Shown here: positions 16,495 through 25,414 of the stretch, one piece after another
Layout: each line of letters opens with the position of its first letter
Position numbering within the stretch: position 1 is the first letter of the stretch
NCBI GenBank assembly: GCA_947625515.1
Contig: CANQOO010000005.1
Coordinates: 88,576 to 122,729, forward strand
Direction of reading: 5' to 3'
Origin: an uncultured Clostridia bacterium
GTDB lineage: Bacteria > Bacillota > Clostridia > Christensenellales > UBA1242
Length of the DNA stretch: 34,154 nucleotides
Program-made: the position numbers and the translations under genes
Notes under the pieces: generated by a model
The model's database searches: none
The model's input: the letters and a program-made list of their open reading frames with translations, nothing else
What the model was told of the DNA's origin: nothing

Positions 16495-18624
16495 TTATTC
16501 CTTATGCGAAGAGTGCAATTTCGCATTTGCTTCTTTCTCTTCCTTTGGAATGATTCTGCGAAGGTCAATTCTGCCTCTTTCGTCAACTTTTATGACTTCA
16601 ACTTCCACCTTGTCGCCAATCTTGACAACATCTTCCACCTTGTCAACATGTCTGTTGGTGAGTTTGGATATGTGAATCATCCCCTCTTTGCCGCCGCCAA
16701 GGTCAACAAACGCACCCGAGGTGATTATGCGGACAACTGTGCCGTCATACACGTCGCCAACCTCAACATCCTCAACGATGGAGAGGATGATTTTTCTGGC
16801 TTTTTCGTTCATTTCAGCGTCAATGCCCGAAACAAAAACAGTGCCGTCATCTTCAATGTCAATCTTCACGCCAGTTTCGTCAATAATCTTGTTGATGGTC
16901 TTTCCGCCAGAACCAATGACATCTTTAATCTTGTCGCGGTCAATGGTGAAGGTGATGATTTTTGGAGCATACTGCGAAAGTTGCGGCCTTGGCTCACTGA
17001 TGCAAGCAAGCAGTTTGTCCATAATGAACATTCTGCCGATTTTTGCTCTTTCAAGGGCTTCGGTGAGAATCGCCTTGTCGATGCCCTTAATTTTGATATC
17101 CATCTGAATTGCCGTCACGCCTTTTGCCGTTCCGGTCACTTTAAAGTCCATGTCGCCCAAGAAATCTTCCAGACCTTGAATGTCGGAAAGAACGGCAACC
17201 TTGCCGGATTTTTCGTCCTTAATCAATCCCATAGCAATTCCGGCAACAGGAGCGGAAATTTTGACGCCGCCGTCCATGAGTGCCAATGTGGAGCCGCACA
17301 CGCTGGCCATTGAGGAAGAGCCATTTGATGACAGCACCTCGCTGACAATTCGCAGTGCATATGGGAACTGAGATTCGTCAGGAATGACAGGTTCAAGTGC
17401 ACGCTCTGCCAATGCCCCATGGCCAATTTCGCGACGGCCGGTGCCCTTAATCATCTTTGCTTCGCCGGTTGCATATGGTGGCATGTTGTAGTGATGCACA
17501 TAGCGGTTCACTTCTTCATCATCCAAGCCTTCAAGTTTTTGAATGTCGCTGACCGTGCCCAAAGTCAGGCAGGAAAGCACCTGTGTTTCTCCGCGAGTGA
17601 ACACTGCCGAGCCATGCACACGTGGCAGAAGCCCAACTTCGCACCAAATTGGACGAATTTCATCCAGTTTTCTTCCGTCAGGACGCACACCGTTCTCAAT
17701 GATATGAGCACGGACTTTTTCTTTCTTAACCTTGTAAAGCACATCGCCAATTTCGCGTTGCATATCCGGATAAGTTTCCGCAAAGTGAGCCAAAATGTCC
17801 GCTTTGGCTTCCTCTTCGCGGGCTTCGCGTTCGTGTCGGTCAAATGTATCCAAAACGTGGTCATACAATTTGTCGGCATATTCTCGCACATCTTTTTCCA
17901 GTTCCTCTGGAATGACATAATATTGAATTTTCGGATTGACAGGCTTGCCAATTTCCGCCTTGATTTTTTTAAGTTCGGCAACAATTTTCTTGATTTGCTC
18001 AAATGCACACATAATGGCATCCAAGAAAATGTTTTCCGGCACTTCTTTCGCCCCGCCTTCAATCATCAAAACGGCCTCATCCGTTCCGCTGACAGTGAGG
18101 GAAAGTTCGCTTCTTTCGCGTTCTTCCTGATTTGGATTGATGACAAATTTGCCGTCAACAAGCCCGACAGCAACCGAGCCTGTTGGCCCAAGGAACGGGA
18201 TGTCCGAAATCATCAACGCAAAAGATGAGCCAAGCATTGCAAGTGGCTCTGGGCTGACGTCCGGGTCGATGGAAAGGGCGGTTGCCACAACAACAACATC
18301 GTGGAAGAAGCCCTTAGGGAAAAGCGGTCGCAGTGGGCGGTCGATGAGTCGCGAAACAAGGATGGCCTTATCGCTTGGCCTGCCCTCGCGTTTTTTGAAT
18401 CCGCCTGGGATTTTGCCGATGGAATACATTTTTTCTTGATATTCCACCGAGAGCGGGAAGAAATCCTGCCCCGGTTTTGGCTCGTCACTCATTGTCACGT
18501 TCACCATCACAACGGTGTCTCCGCAGCGAACGAGGCAAGAGCCATTGCTTTGTCCGCACAGTTTGCCGGTTTCAAAAATGATATCTTTTCCGGCAACATT
18601 GATCACGTATTTTTTGTAATCCAT
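16495..18624 (-). CDS. pnp: Polyribonucleotide nucleotidyltransferase (PNPase)
   Basis: A 709-residue protein of normal length. Order: RNase PH domain 1 ([40 protein letters not shown]), linker helices, RNase PH domain 2 ([66 protein letters not shown]), KH domain ([18 protein letters not shown]) and S1 domain ([28 protein letters not shown]). It degrades RNA phosphorolytically from the 3' end as a trimer. A perfect AGGAG site precedes ATG 18624. It follows rpsO on the same strand, the classic order, but 350 nt apart with a terminator between, so it probably relies mainly on its own promoter. Confidence 0.98.
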   Translation of the reverse strand: MDYKKYVINVAGKDIIFETGKLCGQSNGSCLVRCGDTVVMVNVTMSDEPKPGQDFFPLSVEYQEKMYSIGKIPGGFKKREGRPSDKAILVSRLIDRPLRPLFPKGFFHDVVVVATALSIDPDVSPEPLAMLGSSFALMISDIPFLGPTGSVAVGLVDGKFVINPNQEERERSELSLTVSGTDEAVLMIEGGAKEVPENIFLDAIMCAFEQIKKIVAELKKIKAEIGKPVNPKIQYYVIPEELEKDVREYADKLYDHVLDTFDRHEREAREEEAKADILAHFAETYPDMQREIGDVLYKVKKEKVRAHIIENGVRPDGRKLDEIRPIWCEVGLLPRVHGSAVFTRGETQVLSCLTLGTVSDIQKLEGLDDEEVNRYVHHYNMPPYATGEAKMIKGTGRREIGHGALAERALEPVIPDESQFPYALRIVSEVLSSNGSSSMASVCGSTLALMDGGVKISAPVAGIAMGLIKDEKSGKVAVLSDIQGLEDFLGDMDFKVTGTAKGVTAIQMDIKIKGIDKAILTEALERAKIGRMFIMDKLLACISEPRPQLSQYAPKIITFTIDRDKIKDVIGSGGKTINKIIDETGVKIDIEDDGTVFVSGIDAEMNEKARKIILSIVEDVEVGDVYDGTVVRIITSGAFVDLGGGKEGMIHISKLTNRHVDKVEDVVKIGDKVEVEVIKVDERGRIDLRRIIPKEEKEANAKLHSSHKE

Positions 18625-18657
18625 AAAAAACTCCTGTAAAATTTTTCAATCTAAGTT

Positions 18658-18685
18658 ATTTTAACACTTTCGCTTAAAAAAACAA
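18658..18685 (-). promoter_or_regulatory. Possible pnp promoter
   Basis: Minus strand TTGTTT (18685-18680), 16-nt spacer, TAAAAT (18663-18658), about 34 nt before the start codon. Moderate match in A/T-rich sequence, supported by the terminator between rpsO and pnp. Confidence 0.4.
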
Positions 18686-18739
18686 AATGTTTTGTTGAAA
18701 GTTCCAACTTTTAGCATAAGTTTGTTAAAATTCAGCCTT

Positions 18740-18932
18740 GTCATTCTGCATTTGCCAAGCAAAATCTCTCATTGGACTGCCTTGAGAGTCCGAATCTGCC
18801 AGTCAAAGTCTTTTCCTATTCAAATTCTCTGGCTTATTGAGATTTCTTCCGTCCTCCTCGCTCCCGTCAGAATGACAGGTGTTTCATCTTTCTTGTCCTC
18901 TTCGCTCCCGCAAGAATGACAGGTGTTTCATC
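18740..18932. repeat. GTCATTCTG-type intergenic repeat element with duplicated end
   Basis: GTCATTCTG at 18740-18748 is inverted as CAGAATGAC at 18868-18876, enclosing a smaller hairpin GGACT/AGTCC (18774-18791). The right end is duplicated 44 bp further on: about 36 bp around CTCGCTCCCG...GAATGACAGG at 18853-18888 recur at 18896-18932 with few changes. The sequence resembles the widespread bacterial family of repeats reading GTCATTCTGA...GAAGAATCTC. It occupies the rpsO-pnp intergenic region. A non-autonomous mobile or REP-like element is likely. Confidence 0.55.
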
Positions 18933-18936
18933 ACAA

Positions 18937-18972
18937 CAAAAAAAGGGAGAAAAACTTTCCTCCCCTCTTTTT
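18937..18972 (-). terminator. Terminator of rpsO
   Basis: Minus strand: GAGGGGAG-gaaagtttt-TCTCCC followed by seven T, directly after the rpsO stop at 18975. Confidence 0.75.
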
Positions 18973-18974
18973 TG

Positions 18975-19235
18975 TTATTTCACTTCGCGAATGTTAAGCT
19001 CTTTGATAAGTTTTCTGTAAGCCTCGATGTCGCGATTTTTCAGATATTGCAAAAAGCCCTTGCGTTTTCCGACCATCATCAAAAGCCCGCGGCGAGAGTG
19101 ATTGTCTTTCTTGTTGGTTTTGAGATGTTCTGTCAAGTGGTTGATGCGTTCTGTGAGAAGTGCAACTTGAACTTGAACGGAGCCGGTGTCATTTTCGCTT
19201 TGCTTAAATTTTGCGATAATTTCTTGCTTTTCCAT
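18975..19235 (-). CDS. rpsO: 30S ribosomal protein S15
   Basis: An 86-residue protein of near-normal length (usually 88-89). Recognisable blocks: [24 protein letters not shown], then [24 protein letters not shown], and the C-terminal [10 protein letters not shown]15 binds the central domain of 16S rRNA early in 30S assembly. The start is ATG 19235, with GGAGA six bases upstream; the in-frame TTG four codons earlier overlaps the ribosome site and is unlikely. Long leader with a stable hairpin (19330-19378) suggests autogenous control, which is common for rpsO. It precedes pnp as in most bacteria. Confidence 0.97.
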   Translation of the reverse strand: MEKQEIIAKFKQSENDTGSVQVQVALLTERINHLTEHLKTNKKDNHSRRGLLMMVGKRKGFLQYLKNRDIEAYRKLIKELNIREVK

Positions 19236-19329
19236 CGTATTCTCCAATTTTGCAATTTGTTTTTGACGAAATTGGCAGTTTAAATTTTAAATTTTCAACC
19301 GCTTCCGCAAGAACAAATTTTTTCCTATT

Positions 19330-19378
19330 CCAAAAGACGAAGCAGAGGGTCTGGACGTCCGCAGCACTGCGTCTTTGG
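19330..19378 (-). promoter_or_regulatory. Structured rpsO leader, candidate S15-binding RNA
   Basis: In the leader between the promoter and rpsO, minus-strand CCAAAGACG can pair with CGTCTTTTGG to close a stem that contains further pairing (CGCAG/CTGCG, GGACGTCC). The leader is about 150 nt. S15 leaders in other bacteria bind S15 and shut off translation; the precise known consensus is not demonstrated here. Confidence 0.4.
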
Positions 19379-19393
19379 TCAATCGACGAGAGG

Positions 19394-19422
19394 ATTATAT
19401 CACACGTGAACAAAAAATGCAA
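19394..19422 (-). promoter_or_regulatory. Promoter of rpsO
   Basis: Minus strand TTGCAT (19422-19417), 17-nt spacer, perfect TATAAT (19399-19394). Predicted start near 19387, giving a leader of about 150 nt. Confidence 0.75.
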
Positions 19423-19706
19423 GAGTTTTTGCACAAATTTCCAAAATTTCGCCGCACAAATGTGGAATTTTAAGCAAAACTTTGCCAAATTTCACTCCAC
19501 CAAGAATTGAATTTTGTGGCCAACATTCGCAAAAATCCAAAATTTTCGCAAAACATTCGCGTTTTGTGTAGATTTCATGCAAAATTCAAAAATGCTTCAC
19601 GCATATTTTTTTTCACCCCCCCTCCGCAAATAAAGCGTTTCTTGGCAAATTTTTGCACATTTTGCCGACAAAAGTGCGAATTTGGCGAACTTTTTCACGA
19701 TACCTC
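19423..19706. other. Intergenic A/T-rich spacer
   Basis: Between the rpsO promoter and the promoter of the DUF285 protein gene. Only A/T-rich sequence with several CGCAAAA words and a short poly-C run (around 19615-19622). No gene or RNA is supported. Confidence 0.5.
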
Positions 19707-19736
19707 TTGACAAACATTCCAAAATATGATTAAAAT
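19707..19736 (+). promoter_or_regulatory. Promoter of the DUF285-repeat protein gene
   Basis: Perfect TTGACA (19707-19712), 18-nt spacer, TAAAAT (19731-19736). A GGAGG ribosome site lies about five bases before ATG 19787. Confidence 0.6.
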
Positions 19737-19786
19737 ATGACAAGTCGAGTTATTTAATTAATTTTAATATACTAAGTGGAGGGAAA

Positions 19787-21550
19787 ATGGCTGAGGAAGA
19801 AAAACCTGTCAAAAAAATGACGACAAAACGAAAAGCTATAATTTCCATTATTTGTGCATTTGCAATAATTTTGATTCCAGTCATGTCAGTTGGCGTTGTT
19901 TTTGCGGCACGAAACGCAAATGTTGGCAGCGGGTTCACAACCACCTACACGGCAAAAAATGTTGAGGCCATTGTCTCCGGGGCATACAAAACCTCCACCA
20001 CTGCGGAAAAGTCGCTTGGCAGTCTGACTTTTTCCAAAACCGAAACGGATGCAAGCCAATCTTTTCAAAAGCCAGATGTTGAACTTTCTGGACCGGACGA
20101 CTATCTTGAATTTCACTACACCATTCAAAACACTGGCGTGAACGGATTTGCCGTCAACATGTCGTTGGACAAATTTGGCAACAATAGTTTTTCTGTGAAA
20201 TATTCCTCTTCCTTCCGCCAAACAAGTGCCGCACAGCCTGAATATGACTGCACCAAAGCCGGACTGAAATTTTTGTATGTCACCCCAGTCGGCACCGAGA
20301 AGGGCTTTTTGGACATTGGGGTGAGGATTAAGGTGATTGACGAGACAATCTTGTCAAGCGACCTGGGAAGTTTTTCCTTCCAGCTTGACGGCACAGCAAA
20401 AGAGCCAAAATTCTCCACGCTCAGTGACGGCTCAACAGTTAACAAACTCATCAAAAACACATCCAACGCCGTCGCGACAGACACTTCCGTAAAATCGGTC
20501 ACTTTTGGCACAATGAGTGAGCCGGGAGTGTTTATGGTGAATGGCAAAAATGTCATCGACGGCGTCTTGCCTGTCAGTGCAACAAATGAATCAAACGCCG
20601 TATCGTCGGATGGCCACACAAACATATATCGCGTGCCTACATCAAGCGGAAACGAATTTGATGTCTATATCCTCGCCGACCCAGAATATTTCGTTTCGCT
20701 CAACCCAATCTCTTCATCCATGCTGCGAGGGCTTTCAAACGCAACAAGCATCCGCGGTCTCAGTGAAATTGACACCTCCCGCGTCACGAACATGGATTAT
20801 ATGTTTTACAATCTTTCCATCGCAAATGAACTGGATATTTCTTCTTGGGACACCTCGCTTGTCACAAACATGTCATCCATGTTCAGAGGTTGCTCAATGC
20901 TGGACAATTTGGATTTAAGCGGTTGGGATGTCTCTTCCCTGACCAACGCCTCTCACATGTTTGAAGATTGCCAAAAACTTGCCTATCTCAACCTCATCGG
21001 CTGGGACACATCTCGCCTTCAAGACATGACGGCAATGTTTAAGAATGCTCACCTTGAATTTGTTGCATCCTCCTCAATGGGTGTTAAAGGGCTTGAAAAT
21101 TTAAACACTTCCTCCGTCACATCCATGAAAGAATTGTTTTATGGAAATGGTGACTTTGGAATATGGAAGGATGAAAACAGCCAAGCTCTTGAAGAGGCAT
21201 TTGAAGTGCTAAGTCGTTGGGACACACACAATGTGCAAGACATGTCATATATGTTCAATCAGTGTTTTTCAGGGACTGGCACAACGCTTGACATATCTGG
21301 TTGGGACACCAGCAATGTTGTCAATATGACTTTCATGTTCGGAAGCTGCCAGGGATTGGCAACTGTTTATGTTGGAAGCAGATGGACGACAGCAAATGTT
21401 GCAAAAAGTGACGGAATGTTTGCATTTTGCCACAACCTTAAAGGCGGAAATGGGACAAAATGCAATGGGGATATAATTGAAGGTGTCGAAAACGCCCGCA
21501 TTGACGACCCAGACAACGACAAGCCAGGCTACTTCACAGCAAAAGGCTGA
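19787..21550 (+). CDS. Exported surface protein with DUF285 (BspA-like) repeats
   Basis: A 587-residue protein. Residues 1-17 are charged and cytoplasmic (AEEEKPVKKMTTKRK), 18-43 a hydrophobic signal or anchor segment ending near VFAA. Residues about 48-205 form a beta-rich module (TTTYTAKNVEAIVSG, DYLEFHYTIQNTGVNGFAV, NSFSVKYS, LDIGVRIKVID, SFSFQLDG) that is also present in the protein encoded at 28885-30492. From about 300 to the end are DUF285 repeats: NMDYMFYNLS...LDISSWDTSLVTNMSSMF and similar, typical of gut and Mycoplasma-type adhesin-like proteins, ending DKPGYFTA as many of them do. No LPxTG or C-terminal membrane helix. Function (adhesion or surface display) is inferred from the repeat family only. 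Confidence 0.85.
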   Translation: MAEEEKPVKKMTTKRKAIISIICAFAIILIPVMSVGVVFAARNANVGSGFTTTYTAKNVEAIVSGAYKTSTTAEKSLGSLTFSKTETDASQSFQKPDVELSGPDDYLEFHYTIQNTGVNGFAVNMSLDKFGNNSFSVKYSSSFRQTSAAQPEYDCTKAGLKFLYVTPVGTEKGFLDIGVRIKVIDETILSSDLGSFSFQLDGTAKEPKFSTLSDGSTVNKLIKNTSNAVATDTSVKSVTFGTMSEPGVFMVNGKNVIDGVLPVSATNESNAVSSDGHTNIYRVPTSSGNEFDVYILADPEYFVSLNPISSSMLRGLSNATSIRGLSEIDTSRVTNMDYMFYNLSIANELDISSWDTSLVTNMSSMFRGCSMLDNLDLSGWDVSSLTNASHMFEDCQKLAYLNLIGWDTSRLQDMTAMFKNAHLEFVASSSMGVKGLENLNTSSVTSMKELFYGNGDFGIWKDENSQALEEAFEVLSRWDTHNVQDMSYMFNQCFSGTGTTLDISGWDTSNVVNMTFMFGSCQGLATVYVGSRWTTANVAKSDGMFAFCHNLKGGNGTKCNGDIIEGVENARIDDPDNDKPGYFTAKG

Positions 21551-21624
21551 GGAATTTATCAAAAAGAAGTTTTCACAACGGAAAAAAGTTGTGCTTTAAA
21601 AAAATTACAAAAGTTGCGACTTTA

Positions 21625-21655
21625 AAAAAATGACATCTTTGCGATGTCTTTTTTA
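21625..21655. terminator. Bidirectional terminator between the DUF285 gene and hemZ
   Basis: GACATC-tttgc-GATGTC (21632-21648) flanked by seven A and six T. It sits between convergent genes and can serve both. Confidence 0.85.
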
Positions 21656-21767
21656 TTATATTTTTTTTGCAATTTCCAGAATTTATAAAGCGTGGATTTA
21701 TGCATTTTTTAACAAATTTTCCGCATTTCCACAATTTCGCCGCAATTTCTCCATTTCTTTAATTCTT

Positions 21768-23177
21768 TTAACTGAAAAACTGGACTTTTTTGGCAATCAT
21801 TTCGTCAATGCGAGCGATGTAGTCTTGGATAAATTTGCAGTTTGGCAGGCGTTCGATGCGGTTCTGGATGTTGAACACGCGTTTGGAAATTGCCCCTGCC
21901 CCAAGTGCAATCACCGAGGAGGTGTCCTCCATGCTGTCGATGTTGAAGATGCAAACATTGTCATCGCGGAAGAACCCGACATTTTCCAGCCCGCCCACTT
22001 GATGCTTTTGACGATACATATAATATGGCTTATATCCGTTTTCCAGCAATGTTTTTTCGGCATACTCCACCATGCGGGTGATGTCGTCCTTAAATTTCAC
22101 CTCCTCCCCGCGAATTTGCGAGGCGTTTTTCACCGACAAGGTGTGCAGGGTGATGTTCTGCGGATAAAGTTCCAAAAGCGTGGCGATGGTGCGTTTGAAA
22201 ATGCCCAATCTTTCGCCAGAAAGCCCCGCAATGATGTCCATGTTCACCACAAAATCTTCCTTCATGGCAAGCATGTAGGCGTCAAACACCTCTTTGTTGG
22301 TGGATTTTCTGCCAATCCGCTTCAATGTCGCTTCGCAAAATGTCTGCGGATTGATGGAAATTCGCGTCACTCCGTGTTTTTTCAGGATGGCAAGTTTCTC
22401 CGCCGTGATGGTGTCCGCACGCCCGCACTCCACAGTGAATTCGCTGACGGGATAGTTGATTTGCGACAGCAGCCGTTCAAGCTGCTCGGTCGTCAACACC
22501 GTTGGCGTGCCGCCGCCGATATAGATGTTTCGCACGATGTAGGAACGCTCATCAATCACTTTTTTCATGGCGTCAAGTTCTTTCAAAACGCAGTCCACAT
22601 ATTCATCCACCCGCCCCGAAACCGCTTTCAGTTCGCTGGAAATGAAGGAGCAATAGTTGCACCTGGTCGGGCAGATTGGGATATTGATGAAAAGGTCCAC
22701 AAGTTTGTCGTTTTTGATGACACCTTTCTGATTTTGCAAAATTTGCGTGACCAGCCGTGCCTTGTCGCCCGAAACGTGATAGTCCCGCACCAGTGTTTCG
22801 GAAATGAGGTGCGGCTTCACCTCGCCGCGTTCCACCAAATCTCTTGCAAACTTTGTTGGTCGCACGCCGGTCAGCGAGCCCCACGGCAGACTTTTTTTGG
22901 TCTTCAAAGTCAAAATTTCATACAGTTGATTTTTAAAAAACCTCTTGACAAGGCTCTTCTCACGAAGAACGTCCAAATTTGGTGGCAGCAAAAGCGTTTT
23001 GCCAAACTGCTCTTCCGGCATGTCAGGCTGTTGCAGTGAAAACATGCTGGAAATGTTGTTGCCCGCACGCTCAAAAGTGTGACGGATGGCATATGGACAT
23101 TCCTCTTCGTCAAAAAAGAGGTTCACAATGTCCTGCAAGTCATTTGCAAATTCTTCACTGCTGCATTCAATTTTCAT
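21768..23177 (-). CDS. hemZ: Oxygen-independent coproporphyrinogen III oxidase-like radical SAM protein HemZ
   Basis: A 469-residue protein. The N-terminal region (CPYAIRHTFERAG, LPWGSLTGVRPTKFARDL) is specific to the HemZ subfamily. The radical SAM cluster motif is INIPICPTRCNYC, with cysteines near residues 169, 173 and 176, followed by NIYIGGGTPTVL, VECGRADTI and RISINPQTF. HemZ-type proteins are annotated as anaerobic coproporphyrinogen dehydrogenases, though activity of the subfamily is debated. The start is ATG 23177 with GGAG eight bases upstream; an in-frame TTG lies in the ribosome site. It is the last gene of the recJ-rel-hemZ group, 125 nt after rel. Confidence 0.9.
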   Translation of the reverse strand: MKIECSSEEFANDLQDIVNLFFDEEECPYAIRHTFERAGNNISSMFSLQQPDMPEEQFGKTLLLPPNLDVLREKSLVKRFFKNQLYEILTLKTKKSLPWGSLTGVRPTKFARDLVERGEVKPHLISETLVRDYHVSGDKARLVTQILQNQKGVIKNDKLVDLFINIPICPTRCNYCSFISSELKAVSGRVDEYVDCVLKELDAMKKVIDERSYIVRNIYIGGGTPTVLTTEQLERLLSQINYPVSEFTVECGRADTITAEKLAILKKHGVTRISINPQTFCEATLKRIGRKSTNKEVFDAYMLAMKEDFVVNMDIIAGLSGERLGIFKRTIATLLELYPQNITLHTLSVKNASQIRGEEVKFKDDITRMVEYAEKTLLENGYKPYYMYRQKHQVGGLENVGFFRDDNVCIFNIDSMEDTSSVIALGAGAISKRVFNIQNRIERLPNCKFIQDYIARIDEMIAKKVQFFS

Positions 23178-23302
23178 CTTCCGCTCCAAAAACTATCTTT
23201 TCCATTTAAAATTATTTTTTTTAAAACTATTTTGCTTCGTTTTTCTTACAATGCATTATTTTTTAAATTTTTGTTATTTCAAAAAATTTTTTTTCGTCAA
23301 GC

Positions 23303-25414
23303 TCACTCGCTTCGCTGAACACTTCGCACGCCTTTCACATTCTCAAACGCTTTCATCATGCCTTCCAGTTCCGTCTTGTTGGAAATTTGCACAACCACTT
23401 CAAAAACAAGTTCGTCCTTCACAATCTTAAAGCCAAACCCTTTCAACTTGCCCTTTTGCTCTCTGGCAAGATTGGAGATGTTGTTGATGACTGTGTTTGT
23501 GTTGTCCGCAAAAATTTTGATGACCGCCACAAAGTCGGACACCATGCTGCTTTGCCACTCCGCCCGAATCAGCCGCTCCGGCTCAAGATATTTCAAATTT
23601 TGGCAGTTAGACCTGTGAATGGTCACACCGCGTCCGCGAGAAATATATCCCATGATGTCATCCCCAGTCACCGGGCTGCAACAGCCAGCATATCTGATAA
23701 GCAGCCCGCTGTCGCCGTCCACCAAAATGCCGTCCTTGTTCTTTTTCACCGTGATGACATGCGGCGAAAGTTCGCCTGGGTTGTTTTTGTTATATTGGTT
23801 CACCAGCCGCCCAACAACCTGCCCTGCGTTAATGCTGCCCGCACCAATGCCGGCATACAGCGTGTCGAGGTCGTCCATCATCATATTTTTTGCGATGTCC
23901 AGAAGATATTCTTCCTTCATCACCTTGGTGATGTTCAAATTTCTTGCCCGCACCGCCTGCTCCAGGATTGTCTTGCCCGTTTTGATGTTTTCATCTTTCA
24001 GTTCGCTGCGGAAAAACGCACGAATTTTCGACCTCGCACCCGACGTTTTGACGTGCGAAAGCCAATCTCTGGATGGCCCCTTGCTGTTTTGATTGGTCAA
24101 AATTTCCACAGTGTCGCCATTTGAAAGCTCTGTGGTGATTGGCACAAGTTTGCCGTTCACCTTGCCGCCAACGCAGAAGTTGCCGATGTCGCTGTGGATG
24201 GCATATGCAAAATCAATCAAACTTGCCCCAAGCGGAAACTCCAACACCTTGCCCTTTGGCGTTTGGACAAAAATGCTTTCGCCATATAGGTCAGTTTTAA
24301 GCGTTTCCAAAAATTCTTCCGCAGAAACATCGTCCGCAGAATCCAAAATTTGCCTAAACCACGAAAGTTTTTGGTCAAACTTGTTCCTCTCGCGAGATTT
24401 TTCTTTATAAATCCAGTGTGCTGCCACGCCATATTCGCTTGCTCGATGCATGTCGAAGGTGCGAATCTGAATTTCAAGCGGCCTATTGTTGTCCGCCACG
24501 ATTGTGGTGTGCAAACTTTGATATCCGTTCGGCTTGGGATTGGCGATATAGTCCTTCACCCTGCCGGAAATTGGCTTGTAGATGGCGTGAATCTTGCCGA
24601 AAACGGCATAGCAATCTTCCACCGTTGGCACAAGCACCCTCATTGCCAGAAGGTCATACACCTTGCCGAGCGTGATGTTCTTCTGGACCAGTTTTTTATA
24701 CACGCTTGAAAGGTGCTTCTGACGCGATTGAATTTCCCCTTCAATGGAAAGTTCTTGCAAAATCTGCTCCAATTTCTGCCGCGTTATGGCAAACTGCTTT
24801 TGATTAGCCTCAGTTTGCATCAGGGCGTCATTTTTCAGTTCATTAAACGCCTCTGGTTCAAGAAGTTCAAAGCATGTGTCCTCAAATTCGTTCTTAAAAT
24901 AAGACAGCCCCAATCTTTCCGCAAGCGGAGCAAAAATGTCACTGACCATCTGCACAAAACTTCGCTCTGGCTCCGTCATCGGGTTTTTTATCAGTTTCAG
25001 GTCAAACAAAATGGTGGCAAACTTGATGATAACCACTCGCATATCTTGGCAAATTGCCACAAACATGCGTCTTATCTCTTCCGCCTCGCCACTTTTTGTC
25101 AGTGTGCTGACATCTTTGAGAATGGTGAAAATTTCAAAGAGTTTTTGCTGACTTTTTGTCAGTTCTTTCTTCAAATTGTCCGCACCCGCCACGTTGACTT
25201 TGGAATATTGAAAAAGCACATATGCCACAAGCACTTCGTCTTGAATATGAAATTTCACCATCGTCCGAACGACGGTCAAAAATCGTGCAAAATTGATGTC
25301 CTCCACAAGGGCAATTTCGCAAATTTTCTTTTCTTTTTCGCTCAGCCCAAAATTTTGAATAATCTCGCTTAAAACTTCTTCTTTTTTAGGCTGCACAATA
25401 TCATCAATTCTCAT
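23303..25414 (-). CDS. Long RSH (RelA/SpoT) (p)ppGpp synthetase with degenerate hydrolase domain
   Basis: A 703-residue RSH protein with the full long architecture. The synthetase domain looks intact: SRQKHLSSVYKKL (about 220-232), YDLLAMRVLVPT, GRVKDYIANPKPNGYQSLHT and LEIQIRTFDMHRASEYGVAAHW. TGS domain (SIFVQTPKGKVLEFPLGAS), zinc-finger/helical region (GCCSPVTGDDIMGYISRGRG) and C-terminal ACT domain follow. The N-terminal hydrolase domain keeps RRMFVAICQDMRVVIIKF, but the HDVVEDT block is absent and the usual ADRLHNMRT reads ATILFDLKL (about 133-141), so ppGpp hydrolysis is probably lost. The gene starts inside recJ (ATGA overlap 25411-25414), so translation is coupled. Firmicute Rel is normally bifunctional; a separate hydrolase would be needed elsewhere. 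Confidence 0.92.
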   Translation of the reverse strand: MRIDDIVQPKKEEVLSEIIQNFGLSEKEKKICEIALVEDINFARFLTVVRTMVKFHIQDEVLVAYVLFQYSKVNVAGADNLKKELTKSQQKLFEIFTILKDVSTLTKSGEAEEIRRMFVAICQDMRVVIIKFATILFDLKLIKNPMTEPERSFVQMVSDIFAPLAERLGLSYFKNEFEDTCFELLEPEAFNELKNDALMQTEANQKQFAITRQKLEQILQELSIEGEIQSRQKHLSSVYKKLVQKNITLGKVYDLLAMRVLVPTVEDCYAVFGKIHAIYKPISGRVKDYIANPKPNGYQSLHTTIVADNNRPLEIQIRTFDMHRASEYGVAAHWIYKEKSRERNKFDQKLSWFRQILDSADDVSAEEFLETLKTDLYGESIFVQTPKGKVLEFPLGASLIDFAYAIHSDIGNFCVGGKVNGKLVPITTELSNGDTVEILTNQNSKGPSRDWLSHVKTSGARSKIRAFFRSELKDENIKTGKTILEQAVRARNLNITKVMKEEYLLDIAKNMMMDDLDTLYAGIGAGSINAGQVVGRLVNQYNKNNPGELSPHVITVKKNKDGILVDGDSGLLIRYAGCCSPVTGDDIMGYISRGRGVTIHRSNCQNLKYLEPERLIRAEWQSSMVSDFVAVIKIFADNTNTVINNISNLAREQKGKLKGFGFKIVKDELVFEVVVQISNKTELEGMMKAFENVKGVRSVQRSE

